In this document: piece by piece, positions 1 to 7,770 of the stretch | Numbering within the stretch: position 1 is the stretch's first letter | Layout of the letters: the number at the start of each line of letters is the position of its first letter | Assembly (NCBI RefSeq): GCF_016863335.1 | Contig: NZ_BOOR01000024.1 | Location: forward strand, 62,001-126,000 | Length of the DNA stretch: 64,000 bases | Source: Planotetraspora thailandica | GTDB taxonomy: Bacteria > Actinomycetota > Actinomycetes > Streptosporangiales > Streptosporangiaceae | Direction: 5' to 3' | Program-made: the position numbers and the translations under genes | The notes under the pieces: generated by a model | Seen by the model: the letters and a program-made list of their open reading frames with translations, nothing else | Databases searched by the model: none | What the model was told of the DNA's origin: nothing

Positions 1-179
1 CGCAGCCGCACCTCTCCGAGGTGGGTCTCGGCGTCGGCGACCGGCCAGAGCTCGTCGAGATGTTTGAGCAGCGCCTCGGCGACGCCCTCCAGGACCGCGG
101 CGCGCTCGGCGGCGGGTGTCGCCCGCCATGTGGCCCCGGCCGCGGCGGCGCGCCGCACCACTTCGTCGATGTCGTTCAT
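1..179 (-). CDS. Aldehyde dehydrogenase, probable 2-oxoglutarate semialdehyde dehydrogenase (N-terminus only)
   Basis: Only the first 59 codons lie in the window; the gene runs off the left edge. The protein starts MNDIDEVVRRAAAAGATWRA and reaches a segment, DAETHLGEVRL, that resembles the N-terminal region of NADP-dependent aldehyde dehydrogenases acting on 2-oxoglutarate semialdehyde. Its ATG follows the stop codon of the uronate dehydrogenase gene directly, so the two are one transcription unit. With udh, gudD and kdgD nearby, the expected job is the last step of hexuronate oxidation, 2-oxoglutarate semialdehyde to 2-oxoglutarate. The catalytic Cys and Glu are outside the window, so the substrate is inferred from context. 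Confidence 0.7.
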   Translation of the reverse strand, partial: MNDIDEVVRRAAAAGATWRATPAAERAAVLEGVAEALLKHLDELWPVADAETHLGEVRL

Positions 180-980
180 TCAGCGCTCCCGGGTGAGATT
201 GTCGGCGTCGAGCTGAGGGCCGCAGAACCGCCCGCCGAGCAGCGCATGGTCGATGGCGGCCGGGTCGGGCTCGCCGAACTCGGCGATGAGCTCCCCCGCG
301 TAGACCTCGGCGTCGTCCTGCGGTTCGTAGCCGATGGCGCGGCCCTCTTTCAGCGACCACCATCCGCGGGTGTTGGCCGAGACTCCCCACACCACGTGAT
401 AGCCGTCGGCCGCCAGCGAGGCCTCGACCAGCCGGGCGCAGTCGTCGGGGGACAACCAGGTGGACAACATGCGCAGGTCCTTCGGCCGCGCGAAGCACGA
501 CCCGATGCGCAGGCACGTCACGGCCATGCCGTACCGGTCGTGGTAGAGCGAGCCGAGCGCCTCCTTGGCGACCTTGCTGACGCCGTAGTAGGTGTCCGGG
601 CGGGGGAACAGGTAGTCGGGGGCCTCGTCCACGCGCGGCTGGAAGCCGACGGCGTGGTTGCTGCTCGCCAGCACGACGTGGCCCACCCCGGCCTTCCTCG
701 CGGCCTCCAGCACCACGTGGGTGCCGTTGATGTTGACCTCCAGGATGTCCTGCCAGGGCTGCTCCACGCTGTGCCCGCCGAGGTGCAGCACCGCGTCGAC
801 GCCGTCCATCGCCGCGTCCATGGCCGCGGGATCGGTGAGATCCGCCGTGACCGCCTCCTCGCCCGGGCCGGGATCGACGGCGGTGATGTCCAGCAGGCGC
901 AGAACCCGCCCGTCGCGGGCCAGCCGGGGACGCAGCAGCGTGCCCACGCCGCCCGCGGCTCCGGTCATGAGAATTCGCAT
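180..980 (-). CDS. udh: Uronate dehydrogenase (SDR/epimerase fold)
   Basis: The 266-residue protein is a short extended SDR. It has an N-terminal Rossmann motif GAAGGVG (residues 8-14) and a catalytic YYGVSK (Tyr-x-x-x-Lys) around residues 131-136. The following RIGSCFARP and LSTWLS segments are typical of uronate dehydrogenases, which oxidise D-glucuronate or D-galacturonate to the aldaro-lactone with NAD+. ATG 980 has a good ribosome site, caggagagcc, just upstream. The gene is divergent from kdgD-gudD and abuts the aldehyde dehydrogenase gene, so four of the enzymes of the oxidative uronate pathway sit together. A generic NAD-dependent epimerase is the alternative, but the context argues against it. 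Confidence 0.85.
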   Translation of the reverse strand: MRILMTGAAGGVGTLLRPRLARDGRVLRLLDITAVDPGPGEEAVTADLTDPAAMDAAMDGVDAVLHLGGHSVEQPWQDILEVNINGTHVVLEAARKAGVGHVVLASSNHAVGFQPRVDEAPDYLFPRPDTYYGVSKVAKEALGSLYHDRYGMAVTCLRIGSCFARPKDLRMLSTWLSPDDCARLVEASLAADGYHVVWGVSANTRGWWSLKEGRAIGYEPQDDAEVYAGELIAEFGEPDPAAIDHALLGGRFCGPQLDADNLTRER

Positions 981-1054
981 GGCTCTCCTGTCAGACGCCG
1001 GCCCCGCAATAATCTGCCGAATATCGACATTTATGTCCGCTTATGCGGGGATTC

Positions 1055-1083
1055 TTGACACCGTAAGTACCGATTCTTACAGT
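1055..1083 (+). promoter_or_regulatory. Sigma-70 type promoter for the kdgD operon
   Basis: A -35 box TTGACA (1055-1060) and a -10 box TACAGT (1078-1083) are separated by 17 bp. Transcription would start near 1090, giving a leader of about 85 nt before kdgD. An inverted repeat GTAAG / CTTAC (1063-1067 and 1076-1080) lies inside the spacer and could be an operator. Confidence 0.6.
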
Positions 1084-1113
1084 TACGACGGGTGTTCACA
1101 ATCTTGACCCTGG

Positions 1114-1127
1114 TTCATATATGTGAA
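1114..1127. promoter_or_regulatory. Near-palindrome, possible operator of the uronate genes
   Basis: TTCATATATGTGAA is an almost perfect 14-bp inverted repeat just downstream of the predicted start of transcription. Another palindrome, GACAT-TT-ATGTC, lies at 1026-1037 on the udh side. Both sit in the 193-bp divergent region and are plausible binding sites for an unidentified regulator; no local regulator gene is visible. Confidence 0.4.
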
Positions 1128-1173
1128 TAGCTCGCCGTGCTGACGGCGACGGCTACGACGATTGAGTGGATCG

Positions 1174-2079
1174 ATGCGTCTCGACGGTGTCTTGTTCTTC
1201 CCGGTCACGCCGTTCTCCGCGGACGGCACTCTGGACGAGGCCGCCCTGCGGCTCCACGTGGAGGCGGGCGTCGCGGCGGGCGCCGGGGGCGTCTTCGCCG
1301 CCTGCGGGACGGGAGAGTTCCACGCCCTCGCCCTGGAGGAGTACGAGCGTGTGGTGCGGATCGCCGTGGAGGCGACCGCCGGGCGCGTCCCCGTGCTGTC
1401 CGGCGCCGGCGGCCCGCTGCCCTTCGCCCAGGCGTGCGCCGGGGCCGCCGCGCGTGCGGGCGCCGACGGCCTGCTCGTGCTCCCGCCGTACCTTGTGGCG
1501 GCCCCGCCCGCCGGCCTGGTGCGCTACATGCGCGAGGTGTGCGCGGCGACCGACCTGCCCGCGATCGTCTACCAGCGCGGCAACGCCCGCTTCACCCCGC
1601 GGACCGCCGCCGAGCTGGCCACCGAGCCCAAGATCATCGGGTTCAAGGACGGCATCGGCGACCTCGACCTGCTCCAGCGGATCATCCTCGCCGTACGGCA
1701 GGCCACCGACCGCGAATTCGCCTTCTTCAACGGGCTCCCGACGGCGGAGATGACGGTGCCCGCCTACCGCGGCCTGGGCGTGAACCTCTACTCCTCCGCA
1801 GTCTTCTGCTTCGTCCCCGAGGTCGCGCTGGCCTTCCATCGGGCCGTCACCACCGGAGACGGCGAGATGACGCGGCGGCTGCTGACCGAGTTCTACCGGC
1901 CGCTGGTGGAGCTGCGCGACCTGGTCCCCGGATACGCGGTGTCCCTGGTCAAGGCGGGCGTCACGCTCCGCGGCCTCGACGCCGGGCTCGTCAGGCCCCC
2001 GCTGGTCGACGCCGCACCCGAACACGTCACCCGGCTCAAGGACCTGGTCGCGACCGGACTGGAGATCGTCTCATGCTGA
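1174..2079 (+). CDS. kdgD: 5-dehydro-4-deoxyglucarate dehydratase
   Basis: This is a class I aldolase-fold protein (DapA superfamily) of about 301 residues. It dehydrates and decarboxylates 5-keto-4-deoxy-D-glucarate to 2-oxoglutarate semialdehyde. Visible marks are FFPVTPF near the N-terminus, CGTGEFH (substrate loop), IVYQRGN (Tyr) and IIGFKDGIGD, which holds the Schiff-base Lys. ATG 1174 is chosen over TTG 1162, four codons upstream in frame, because family members start at about this position; neither has a strong ribosome site. Its stop overlaps the start of gudD (ATGCTGA, 2073-2079), so the two are translationally coupled. Other DapA-like enzymes are the alternative, but GlucD next door makes KdgD the natural reading. 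Confidence 0.88.
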   Translation: MRLDGVLFFPVTPFSADGTLDEAALRLHVEAGVAAGAGGVFAACGTGEFHALALEEYERVVRIAVEATAGRVPVLSGAGGPLPFAQACAGAAARAGADGLLVLPPYLVAAPPAGLVRYMREVCAATDLPAIVYQRGNARFTPRTAAELATEPKIIGFKDGIGDLDLLQRIILAVRQATDREFAFFNGLPTAEMTVPAYRGLGVNLYSSAVFCFVPEVALAFHRAVTTGDGEMTRRLLTEFYRPLVELRDLVPGYAVSLVKAGVTLRGLDAGLVRPPLVDAAPEHVTRLKDLVATGLEIVSC

Positions 2080-3332
2080 TCCGCGACGTCGTCGTCACCC
2101 CTGTCGCCTTCAGGGACCCGCCGCTGCTCAACGCCGCGGGCGTGCACGAGCCCTGGGCACTGCGCACGATCGTCGAGGTGGTGACCGACGAGGGCCTGAC
2201 CGGCCTCGGCGAGACCTACGGCGACCTCGGCCACCTGGCCAAGATGCGCACGGCCGCCCGGTCGCTGATCGGGCTCGACCCCTTCCACCGCAACGCCGTC
2301 TACACGGCCGTGGCCGCCTCCGTCGGGGCCGACGTCGTGACCGACGCACACGGCCTCACCGGGGCGTCCACCCGGGAGAAGACGGTCGACCGGGTGTTCT
2401 CTCCCTTCGAGGTGGCCTGCCTCGACATCCTGGGCAAGGCCGCGGGACGGCCCGTCGCCGACCTGCTCGGCGGCAAGGTCAGGGACGCCGTGCCGTACAG
2501 CGCCTACCTGTTCTACAAGTGGGCCGGGCACCCGGGCGCGCCCGACGACGCGTTCGGGGCCGCGCTCGACCCCGCAGGCATCGTCGAGCAGGCCCGGCTG
2601 TTCACCGGAAGGTACGGCTTCCGCTCGATCAAGCTGAAGGGCGGGGTGTTTCCGCCCGCCCAGGAGATCGAGGCGGTCCAGGCGCTGAGGGAGGCGTTCC
2701 CGGAGCATCCGCTGCGGCTCGACCCCAACGCCGCCTGGAGCGTGGAGACGTCCATCGAGGTGGGGCGGGCCCTCGACGGCGTGCTCGAATACCTGGAGGA
2801 CCCGGCCGAGGGCATCGACGGCATGGCGGCCGTCGCCCCGCGTGTGCCGATGCCGCTGGCCACCAACATGTGCGTGGTGACGCCCGAGCACATCCCGCCG
2901 GCGATCCGGCAGGGCGCCGTCGGCGTGCTGCTCCTCGACCACCACTACTGGGGCGGGCTGGTGAAGTCGTCCCACATCACCACCCTGTGCTCGACCTTCG
3001 GCATCGAGCTGTCGATGCACTCCAACTCGCACCTGGGCATCAGCCTTGCCGCGATGACCCACCTGGCCGCCGCGACTCCCGCGGTCACGCACGCCTGCGA
3101 CACCCACCTCCCGTGGCAGGACGGCCAGGACGTGGTGGCCCCCGGCGTGCTGCGTTTCGTCGACGGGGCCGTCCCCGTTCCGGACGGGCCGGGGCTCGGC
3201 GTGGAGCTCGACCGCGACGCCCTCGCGGTCATGAGCGAGCAGTATGAGAAGTGCGGGGTACGCTCTCGCGACGACACGTCGTACATGAAGAGCATCGACC
3301 CGTCCTTCTCCCCCCGGAGGCCACGCTGGTGA
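2073..3332 (+). CDS. gudD: Glucarate dehydratase, enolase superfamily
   Basis: The 419-residue protein belongs to the enolase superfamily, glucarate dehydratase subgroup, which turns D-glucarate into 5-keto-4-deoxyglucarate. It carries the KxK motif in SIKLKGG, metal ligands in LRLDPNA, LEDP and ATNM, and the basic His in SMHSNSHLG. ATG 2073 overlaps the kdgD stop. The gene ends in GTGA, which overlaps the start of the next gene. The C-terminal tail after MSEQYEKCG looks unconserved. Enzyme order in the pathway is Udh, an unseen lactonase, GudD, KdgD, then the semialdehyde dehydrogenase. Confidence 0.9.
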   Translation: MLIRDVVVTPVAFRDPPLLNAAGVHEPWALRTIVEVVTDEGLTGLGETYGDLGHLAKMRTAARSLIGLDPFHRNAVYTAVAASVGADVVTDAHGLTGASTREKTVDRVFSPFEVACLDILGKAAGRPVADLLGGKVRDAVPYSAYLFYKWAGHPGAPDDAFGAALDPAGIVEQARLFTGRYGFRSIKLKGGVFPPAQEIEAVQALREAFPEHPLRLDPNAAWSVETSIEVGRALDGVLEYLEDPAEGIDGMAAVAPRVPMPLATNMCVVTPEHIPPAIRQGAVGVLLLDHHYWGGLVKSSHITTLCSTFGIELSMHSNSHLGISLAAMTHLAAATPAVTHACDTHLPWQDGQDVVAPGVLRFVDGAVPVPDGPGLGVELDRDALAVMSEQYEKCGVRSRDDTSYMKSIDPSFSPRRPRW

Positions 3333-4459
3333 ACGTCATCTACGCCTACCCCTGGGACGTCGTCGGCGATCCCTCCGCCGCCGGACGCCTGAAGGCGCTG
3401 GGCGCCGACGCCGTGGCGCTGGCCGCGTCGTATCACACGACCCGCGCGGCCACCCCGAGACACCCGGCGCACCGGCTCGTCGACGCCCGGCACTCGGCGT
3501 GCTACGTCCCGGTCAGGGAGGAGGCGTGGAAGGATCGCCGGCTCGTGCCGGCCGCGCCGTCCTGGATGGAGACGGCCGACCCTTTCGGGGACGCCCGCGA
3601 CATGCTGCGCGCCGAGGGCCTGCCGGTCCACGCGTGGACGGTGCTGACCCACAACTCGCTGCTGGGCTCGGCCAACCCCGGCCTCGTGGTCACGAACGCC
3701 TTCGGCGAGCCGTACGCCTACGCGTTGTGCCCGGCCTCCGCGGACGTGCGCGACTACTGCCGGACGCTGGTGCACGAGGTCGTCGAGCTCGGCGCGCCCG
3801 ACGCGCTGATCCTGGAGGCCTGCGGCGCGCTGGGGTTCCGCCACGGCGGCCACCATGAGAAGACCGACGGGGCCGACTGGTCGCCCGCCCAGACCGCGCT
3901 GCTCTCCCTGTGCTTCTGCGCCGCCTGCCAGACGCGGTACACCGGCGCCGGGATCGACCCGGCGGTGCTGCGTGCGCGGGTGTGCGCCGCCGTCGACCTC
4001 CCCCCGCGCTCGGTGACGTCGGTCGACGAGGCGCTGGGCGACCTGGCGGAAGCCGTACGGGACGTGCGGACCGGCATGGCGACCATACTGCGCGACCTGC
4101 TGGTCCGCGAGGCCAGGTCCGTACGGCCCGGCATCCCGGTGACCTTGCACGCCAGCGCCGACCCGTGGGCGACCGGGCCCTTCGCGACCGTTCCCGAAGG
4201 CGTCGACGTGGACGTGCTCGTGGGCAACTGCTGGAACGCCGTCGAGGTCGACGAGGCCGGGCTGCGCGCGCTCGGGCGGCTCGGCCCGCGCGTCGGGGCC
4301 TACCTGCTGGCGCTTCCCCCGCGGCCCGCCGATCCCGCGGCGCTGTCATGGCTGGTCGAGACGTACACGGCGGCGGGCGCACAGGAGATCCACTGGTATC
4401 ACGGCGGGCTCGCGTCCACCGCCCGGCTGGAGGCGATCGGCGCGGCCATCAGCCGGTGA
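3329..4459 (+). CDS. Unknown protein, possibly TIM-barrel glycoside-hydrolase-like, in the uronate operon
   Basis: The 376-residue protein has no family I can name. The GTG start at 3329 overlaps the gudD stop (GTGA) and has CCGGAGG 8 nt upstream; longer upstream starts lack this. The opening NVIYAYPWDVVGD, the alternating strand/helix pattern, and scattered acidic and aromatic segments (ALILEACGALGF, EIHWYHGG) suggest a TIM barrel such as a glycoside hydrolase. A CFCAACQTRY cluster near residue 195 could bind metal or form disulfides. No signal peptide is visible, so it should act in the cytosol. By operon position it may release uronic acids from oligosaccharides or supply the missing lactonase step. 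Both ideas are inference. Confidence 0.6.
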   Translation: MNVIYAYPWDVVGDPSAAGRLKALGADAVALAASYHTTRAATPRHPAHRLVDARHSACYVPVREEAWKDRRLVPAAPSWMETADPFGDARDMLRAEGLPVHAWTVLTHNSLLGSANPGLVVTNAFGEPYAYALCPASADVRDYCRTLVHEVVELGAPDALILEACGALGFRHGGHHEKTDGADWSPAQTALLSLCFCAACQTRYTGAGIDPAVLRARVCAAVDLPPRSVTSVDEALGDLAEAVRDVRTGMATILRDLLVREARSVRPGIPVTLHASADPWATGPFATVPEGVDVDVLVGNCWNAVEVDEAGLRALGRLGPRVGAYLLALPPRPADPAALSWLVETYTAAGAQEIHWYHGGLASTARLEAIGAAISR

Positions 4460-4473
4460 GGCACAATCCCGGC

Positions 4474-7400
4474 ATGAGGTTCGGCATCCTCGGCCCCACG
4501 GAGGCCAGGCTCGACGACGGGCGCACCGTCTCCATCGGGGGGCCGGGCCTGCGGGCGCTGCTCGGGCTGCTGCTCCTCGGCGCAGGCAAGGTGATCGCCG
4601 GCGAGCGCCTCATCGACGGCCTGTACGGCGAGCGACCGCCCGCGACCGCGACCAACGCCCTCCAGTCCCAGATCTCGCGCCTGCGCCAGCTGCTCGGCGA
4701 CCTGGTGGTGCGCGACCCGGCGGGATACCGCCTCGCCGTCGAGCCCGACGACGTCGACGCGCTGAGATTCGAACGCCTGGCCGCCGAGGGCCGCCGGGCC
4801 CTGTCCTCCGGCGACTCCGGCACGGCGGCCGAGCTGCTGAACCAGGCGCTCGGCCTGTGGCGTGGGCCCGCCCTGGCCGACATCCCCGACGCGCCGTTCG
4901 CGGCGGCCCAGGCGGCCAGGCTGGAGGAGTCGCGGCTGGACGCCGCCGACGACCTCGCCGAGGCCGTGCTCGCGCTGGGCGACTCCCACGGCCTCTGGCA
5001 CGATCTCGTCCCCGAGCTGCGGCGGCGCGTCGCCGAACATCCTCTGCGTGAGCGCACCCGCGCCCAGCTCATGCGCGCGCTCTACGCGAACGGCCGGCAG
5101 GCGGAAGCTCTCGCGACCTTCGAGGACGCCCGGCGGCTGCTGGCCGACGAGCTGGGCGCCGACCCCTCCGCCGAACTGGCCGCCGTGCACGTCGCCGTGT
5201 TGCGGTCCGACCCGGCGTTGTCCCCCGCCGTATCACCCGCTGGGCCGGCCCCTGCCCGGCGGTCGCTGCCCGCCCCGCTCACCACGCTGATCGGGCGCGA
5301 AAACGACCTCCAGCAGATCGACGCCCTTGTGGGCGAGTCACGCCTGGTCACGCTCACCGGGCCGGGCGGCACGGGCAAGACCCGCCTGGCCACCGAGGCC
5401 GCCGGCCACCGTCCCGGAGGCGTCTGCTACGTCGAGCTCGCGCCCGTCGGCGACGGCGCGGACGTGCCCCAGGCGGTGCTCTCCGCGTTAGGCCTGAGGG
5501 AGACCGGCGTGCTGGCCGGCTCGGGGCCCGCGCGGCAGAGCGCCTCCCCCGACCCGGTCGCCCGGCTGGTCGCGGCCCTCACCGACCGGCCGCCCCTGCT
5601 CGTGCTGGACAACTGCGAGCACGTCATCGAGGAGACGGCCCGGCTCGCCGAACGACTCCTGACCTCGTGTCCCGAGCTGCGCGTCCTGGCCACCAGCCGC
5701 GAGCCGCTCGGCATCACCGGCGAACGGCTCTACCCGGTGCCCCCGCTCGGCCTCCCCCCGCTCGGCGGGCCCGTGCACGGCGAGCCGTTCGTGGACGGCG
5801 ACGCGCTCGCCTACCCGGCGGTCCGGTTGTTCGCCGAGCGTGCCCGTGCCGTACGGCCCGACTTCACGCTCGACGCCGCGGTCGCGGGTGACGTCGTGCG
5901 CGTCTGCCGGGCGCTCGACGGGCTGCCGCTCGCCATCGAGCTGGCCGCCGCCCGGCTCCGCTCGATGAGCGCCGGCGAGATCGCGGCCAGGCTCGGGGCC
6001 GCCGGCGAACGCCCCGACGACCGTTTCTCCCTGCTGTCCCGCGGAAGCCGTACGGCCCAGCCGCGGCATCGCACGATGCGCGCGGTCGTCGAGTGGAGCT
6101 GGGACCTGCTCGACGACACCGAGCAGGCGATGGCCAGGCGGCTGACCGTCTTCGCGGGAGGCGCGACCGTGGAGGCCGTCGAGCGGGTGTGCGGCCTTCC
6201 CGACACCGACGGCCTGCTCGCCTCCCTCGTGGACAAGTCGTTCGTCGAGGTCGTGGGCGACCGCTACCGCATGCTGGAGACGATTCGTGCCTTCTGCGCG
6301 GAGCGGCTGTCGGAGGCGGGCGAGGAGGCACGCCTGCGTGAGGCGCACGCGGACTGCTTCCTGCGGCTGGCCGAAGCCGCCGACCCCCACCTGCGCGGGC
6401 CCGGTCAGCTGGACTGGCTGAGGCGGCTGGACGACGACCACGACAACCTGCACGCCGCGCTGCGCAGGACGATCGACGCCGGTGACACCCGAGTGGCTCT
6501 GCGGCTCCTGTCGGCCTCGATCGGCTACTGGACGCTGAGAGGCCTGCGCCGGGAGACCGCCGCATTCGCGGGAGACCTTCTCGCCGCGACGGGCGCCGTG
6601 CCCCCCGCCGGTCTCGAGGAGGAGCACGCGTTGTGCGTGTTCGCCGCCCTGTCGGGCAGTGACCGCGACCCCGGCCTCGCCCCCCACGTGCGGGCGGCCA
6701 CCGAGCTCGTCGACACCCTGGAGACGCTCCCCCGCCAGCCGTACCTCTTCGTCCTCCGTGCCACGGTCATCGGGCCGCCGGAGCGGGGATCGGTCACCGA
6801 GCTGGCGATCGCGCAGGCCCGGCTGAGGCAGGACCCGTGGCTGAGCGCGCTCGTCGACTTCGGCAACGGATTCCTCCTGGCCTTCGACGGACACCTCAAG
6901 GAGGCCGAGCGCCGCATCACCGCCTCGGTGGAGGCGGCGCGGGCCGTCGGCGACCGCTGGATCCTGGCGGTCATGCTTTCCTCGCTGGCCGAACTGGTCG
7001 AGATCCAGGGCGACTTCTCCAGGATCGAGGTGCTGACGAACGAGGCGCTGGAGCTGGCCGAGCGGCTTGGCGCCGTACTCGACATGGCCGAGACGCTGTG
7101 CCGCCGGGCCCGAGGCCGCGTGCACGCGGGTGACGAGCAGGGCGCCCGGTCCGACTACGAGCGCGCCACCGAGCTGGCCCGCCGCGCGGGCGCCCCGGAG
7201 ATCACCGCCGCAGCGCATCTGGGGCTCGGCGAGATGGCCAGGCTGCGCGGCGACCTCGGCACGGCCCGGGCGCTCTTCGAGACGGCGCTCGCCGAATGCA
7301 CCGCGGACTGGTTCGGCGCGGAGGAGATCCGCGCACGCGTCTATATTTCGCTCGGCTGGACCGCGGAGCTGGAGGGCGACACCGCCGAGGCGATCGGCTG

Positions 7401-7740
7401 GCATCGCCGCGCCCTGTCCACCGCGGTCGGCGACCGGGACGTCTCCAGCGCCGCCCGGATCGCCGAGGGCCTCGCCGGCGTCGCGATGCTCGAGGCGGAC
7501 GGCCGGCGTGCCGCGCTTCTGCTCGGAGTCGGCGCCGCGATGCGCGGGTCGGCGGCGGTCGGAGACCCCGACGTCGCCCGGGTCGTCGCCCGGTGCCGAG
7601 CGGCCATCGGCGAAAGCGCCTACGAGACCGCGTACGAGCGGGGAAGGGCCCTCACGAGCGAACGCATGCGCGTGCTACCCGACGCCGCTCAGCCGGCGCT
7701 GACCGTCATCGAAGGGCACCTGTCAGCGTTCGGTGACTGA
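4474..7740 (+). CDS. AfsR/SARP-type transcriptional regulator with NB-ARC ATPase and TPRs
   Basis: The 1088-residue regulator has the order wHTH DNA-binding domain (about 1-90), bacterial activator domain (about 95-245), STAND/NB-ARC ATPase with P-loop TGPGGTGKT near residue 295 and Walker B LLVLDN near 373, then a long TPR-like helical repeat region to the C-terminus. Such proteins usually activate secondary-metabolite or export genes. The MFS exporter 30 bp downstream is the likely target. ATG 4474 is the first start after the previous stop, and the wHTH begins immediately (MRFGILGPTEARL). A TTA codon at 5488-5490 suggests dependence on the rare leucyl tRNA (bldA). Confidence 0.85.
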   Translation: MRFGILGPTEARLDDGRTVSIGGPGLRALLGLLLLGAGKVIAGERLIDGLYGERPPATATNALQSQISRLRQLLGDLVVRDPAGYRLAVEPDDVDALRFERLAAEGRRALSSGDSGTAAELLNQALGLWRGPALADIPDAPFAAAQAARLEESRLDAADDLAEAVLALGDSHGLWHDLVPELRRRVAEHPLRERTRAQLMRALYANGRQAEALATFEDARRLLADELGADPSAELAAVHVAVLRSDPALSPAVSPAGPAPARRSLPAPLTTLIGRENDLQQIDALVGESRLVTLTGPGGTGKTRLATEAAGHRPGGVCYVELAPVGDGADVPQAVLSALGLRETGVLAGSGPARQSASPDPVARLVAALTDRPPLLVLDNCEHVIEETARLAERLLTSCPELRVLATSREPLGITGERLYPVPPLGLPPLGGPVHGEPFVDGDALAYPAVRLFAERARAVRPDFTLDAAVAGDVVRVCRALDGLPLAIELAAARLRSMSAGEIAARLGAAGERPDDRFSLLSRGSRTAQPRHRTMRAVVEWSWDLLDDTEQAMARRLTVFAGGATVEAVERVCGLPDTDGLLASLVDKSFVEVVGDRYRMLETIRAFCAERLSEAGEEARLREAHADCFLRLAEAADPHLRGPGQLDWLRRLDDDHDNLHAALRRTIDAGDTRVALRLLSASIGYWTLRGLRRETAAFAGDLLAATGAVPPAGLEEEHALCVFAALSGSDRDPGLAPHVRAATELVDTLETLPRQPYLFVLRATVIGPPERGSVTELAIAQARLRQDPWLSALVDFGNGFLLAFDGHLKEAERRITASVEAARAVGDRWILAVMLSSLAELVEIQGDFSRIEVLTNEALELAERLGAVLDMAETLCRRARGRVHAGDEQGARSDYERATELARRAGAPEITAAAHLGLGEMARLRGDLGTARALFETALAECTADWFGAEEIRARVYISLGWTAELEGDTAEAIGWHRRALSTAVGDRDVSSAARIAEGLAGVAMLEADGRRAALLLGVGAAMRGSAAVGDPDVARVVARCRAAIGESAYETAYERGRALTSERMRVLPDAAQPALTVIEGHLSAFGD

Positions 7741-7770
7741 CTCGTCAGCGCCGGCGCGCACGCTGCCGGC

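Noticed and set aside
5488-7404. 638-codon minus-strand ORF inside the SARP gene
   Set aside because: Shadow of high GC third positions; the plus strand has clear P-loop and DNA-binding motifs.
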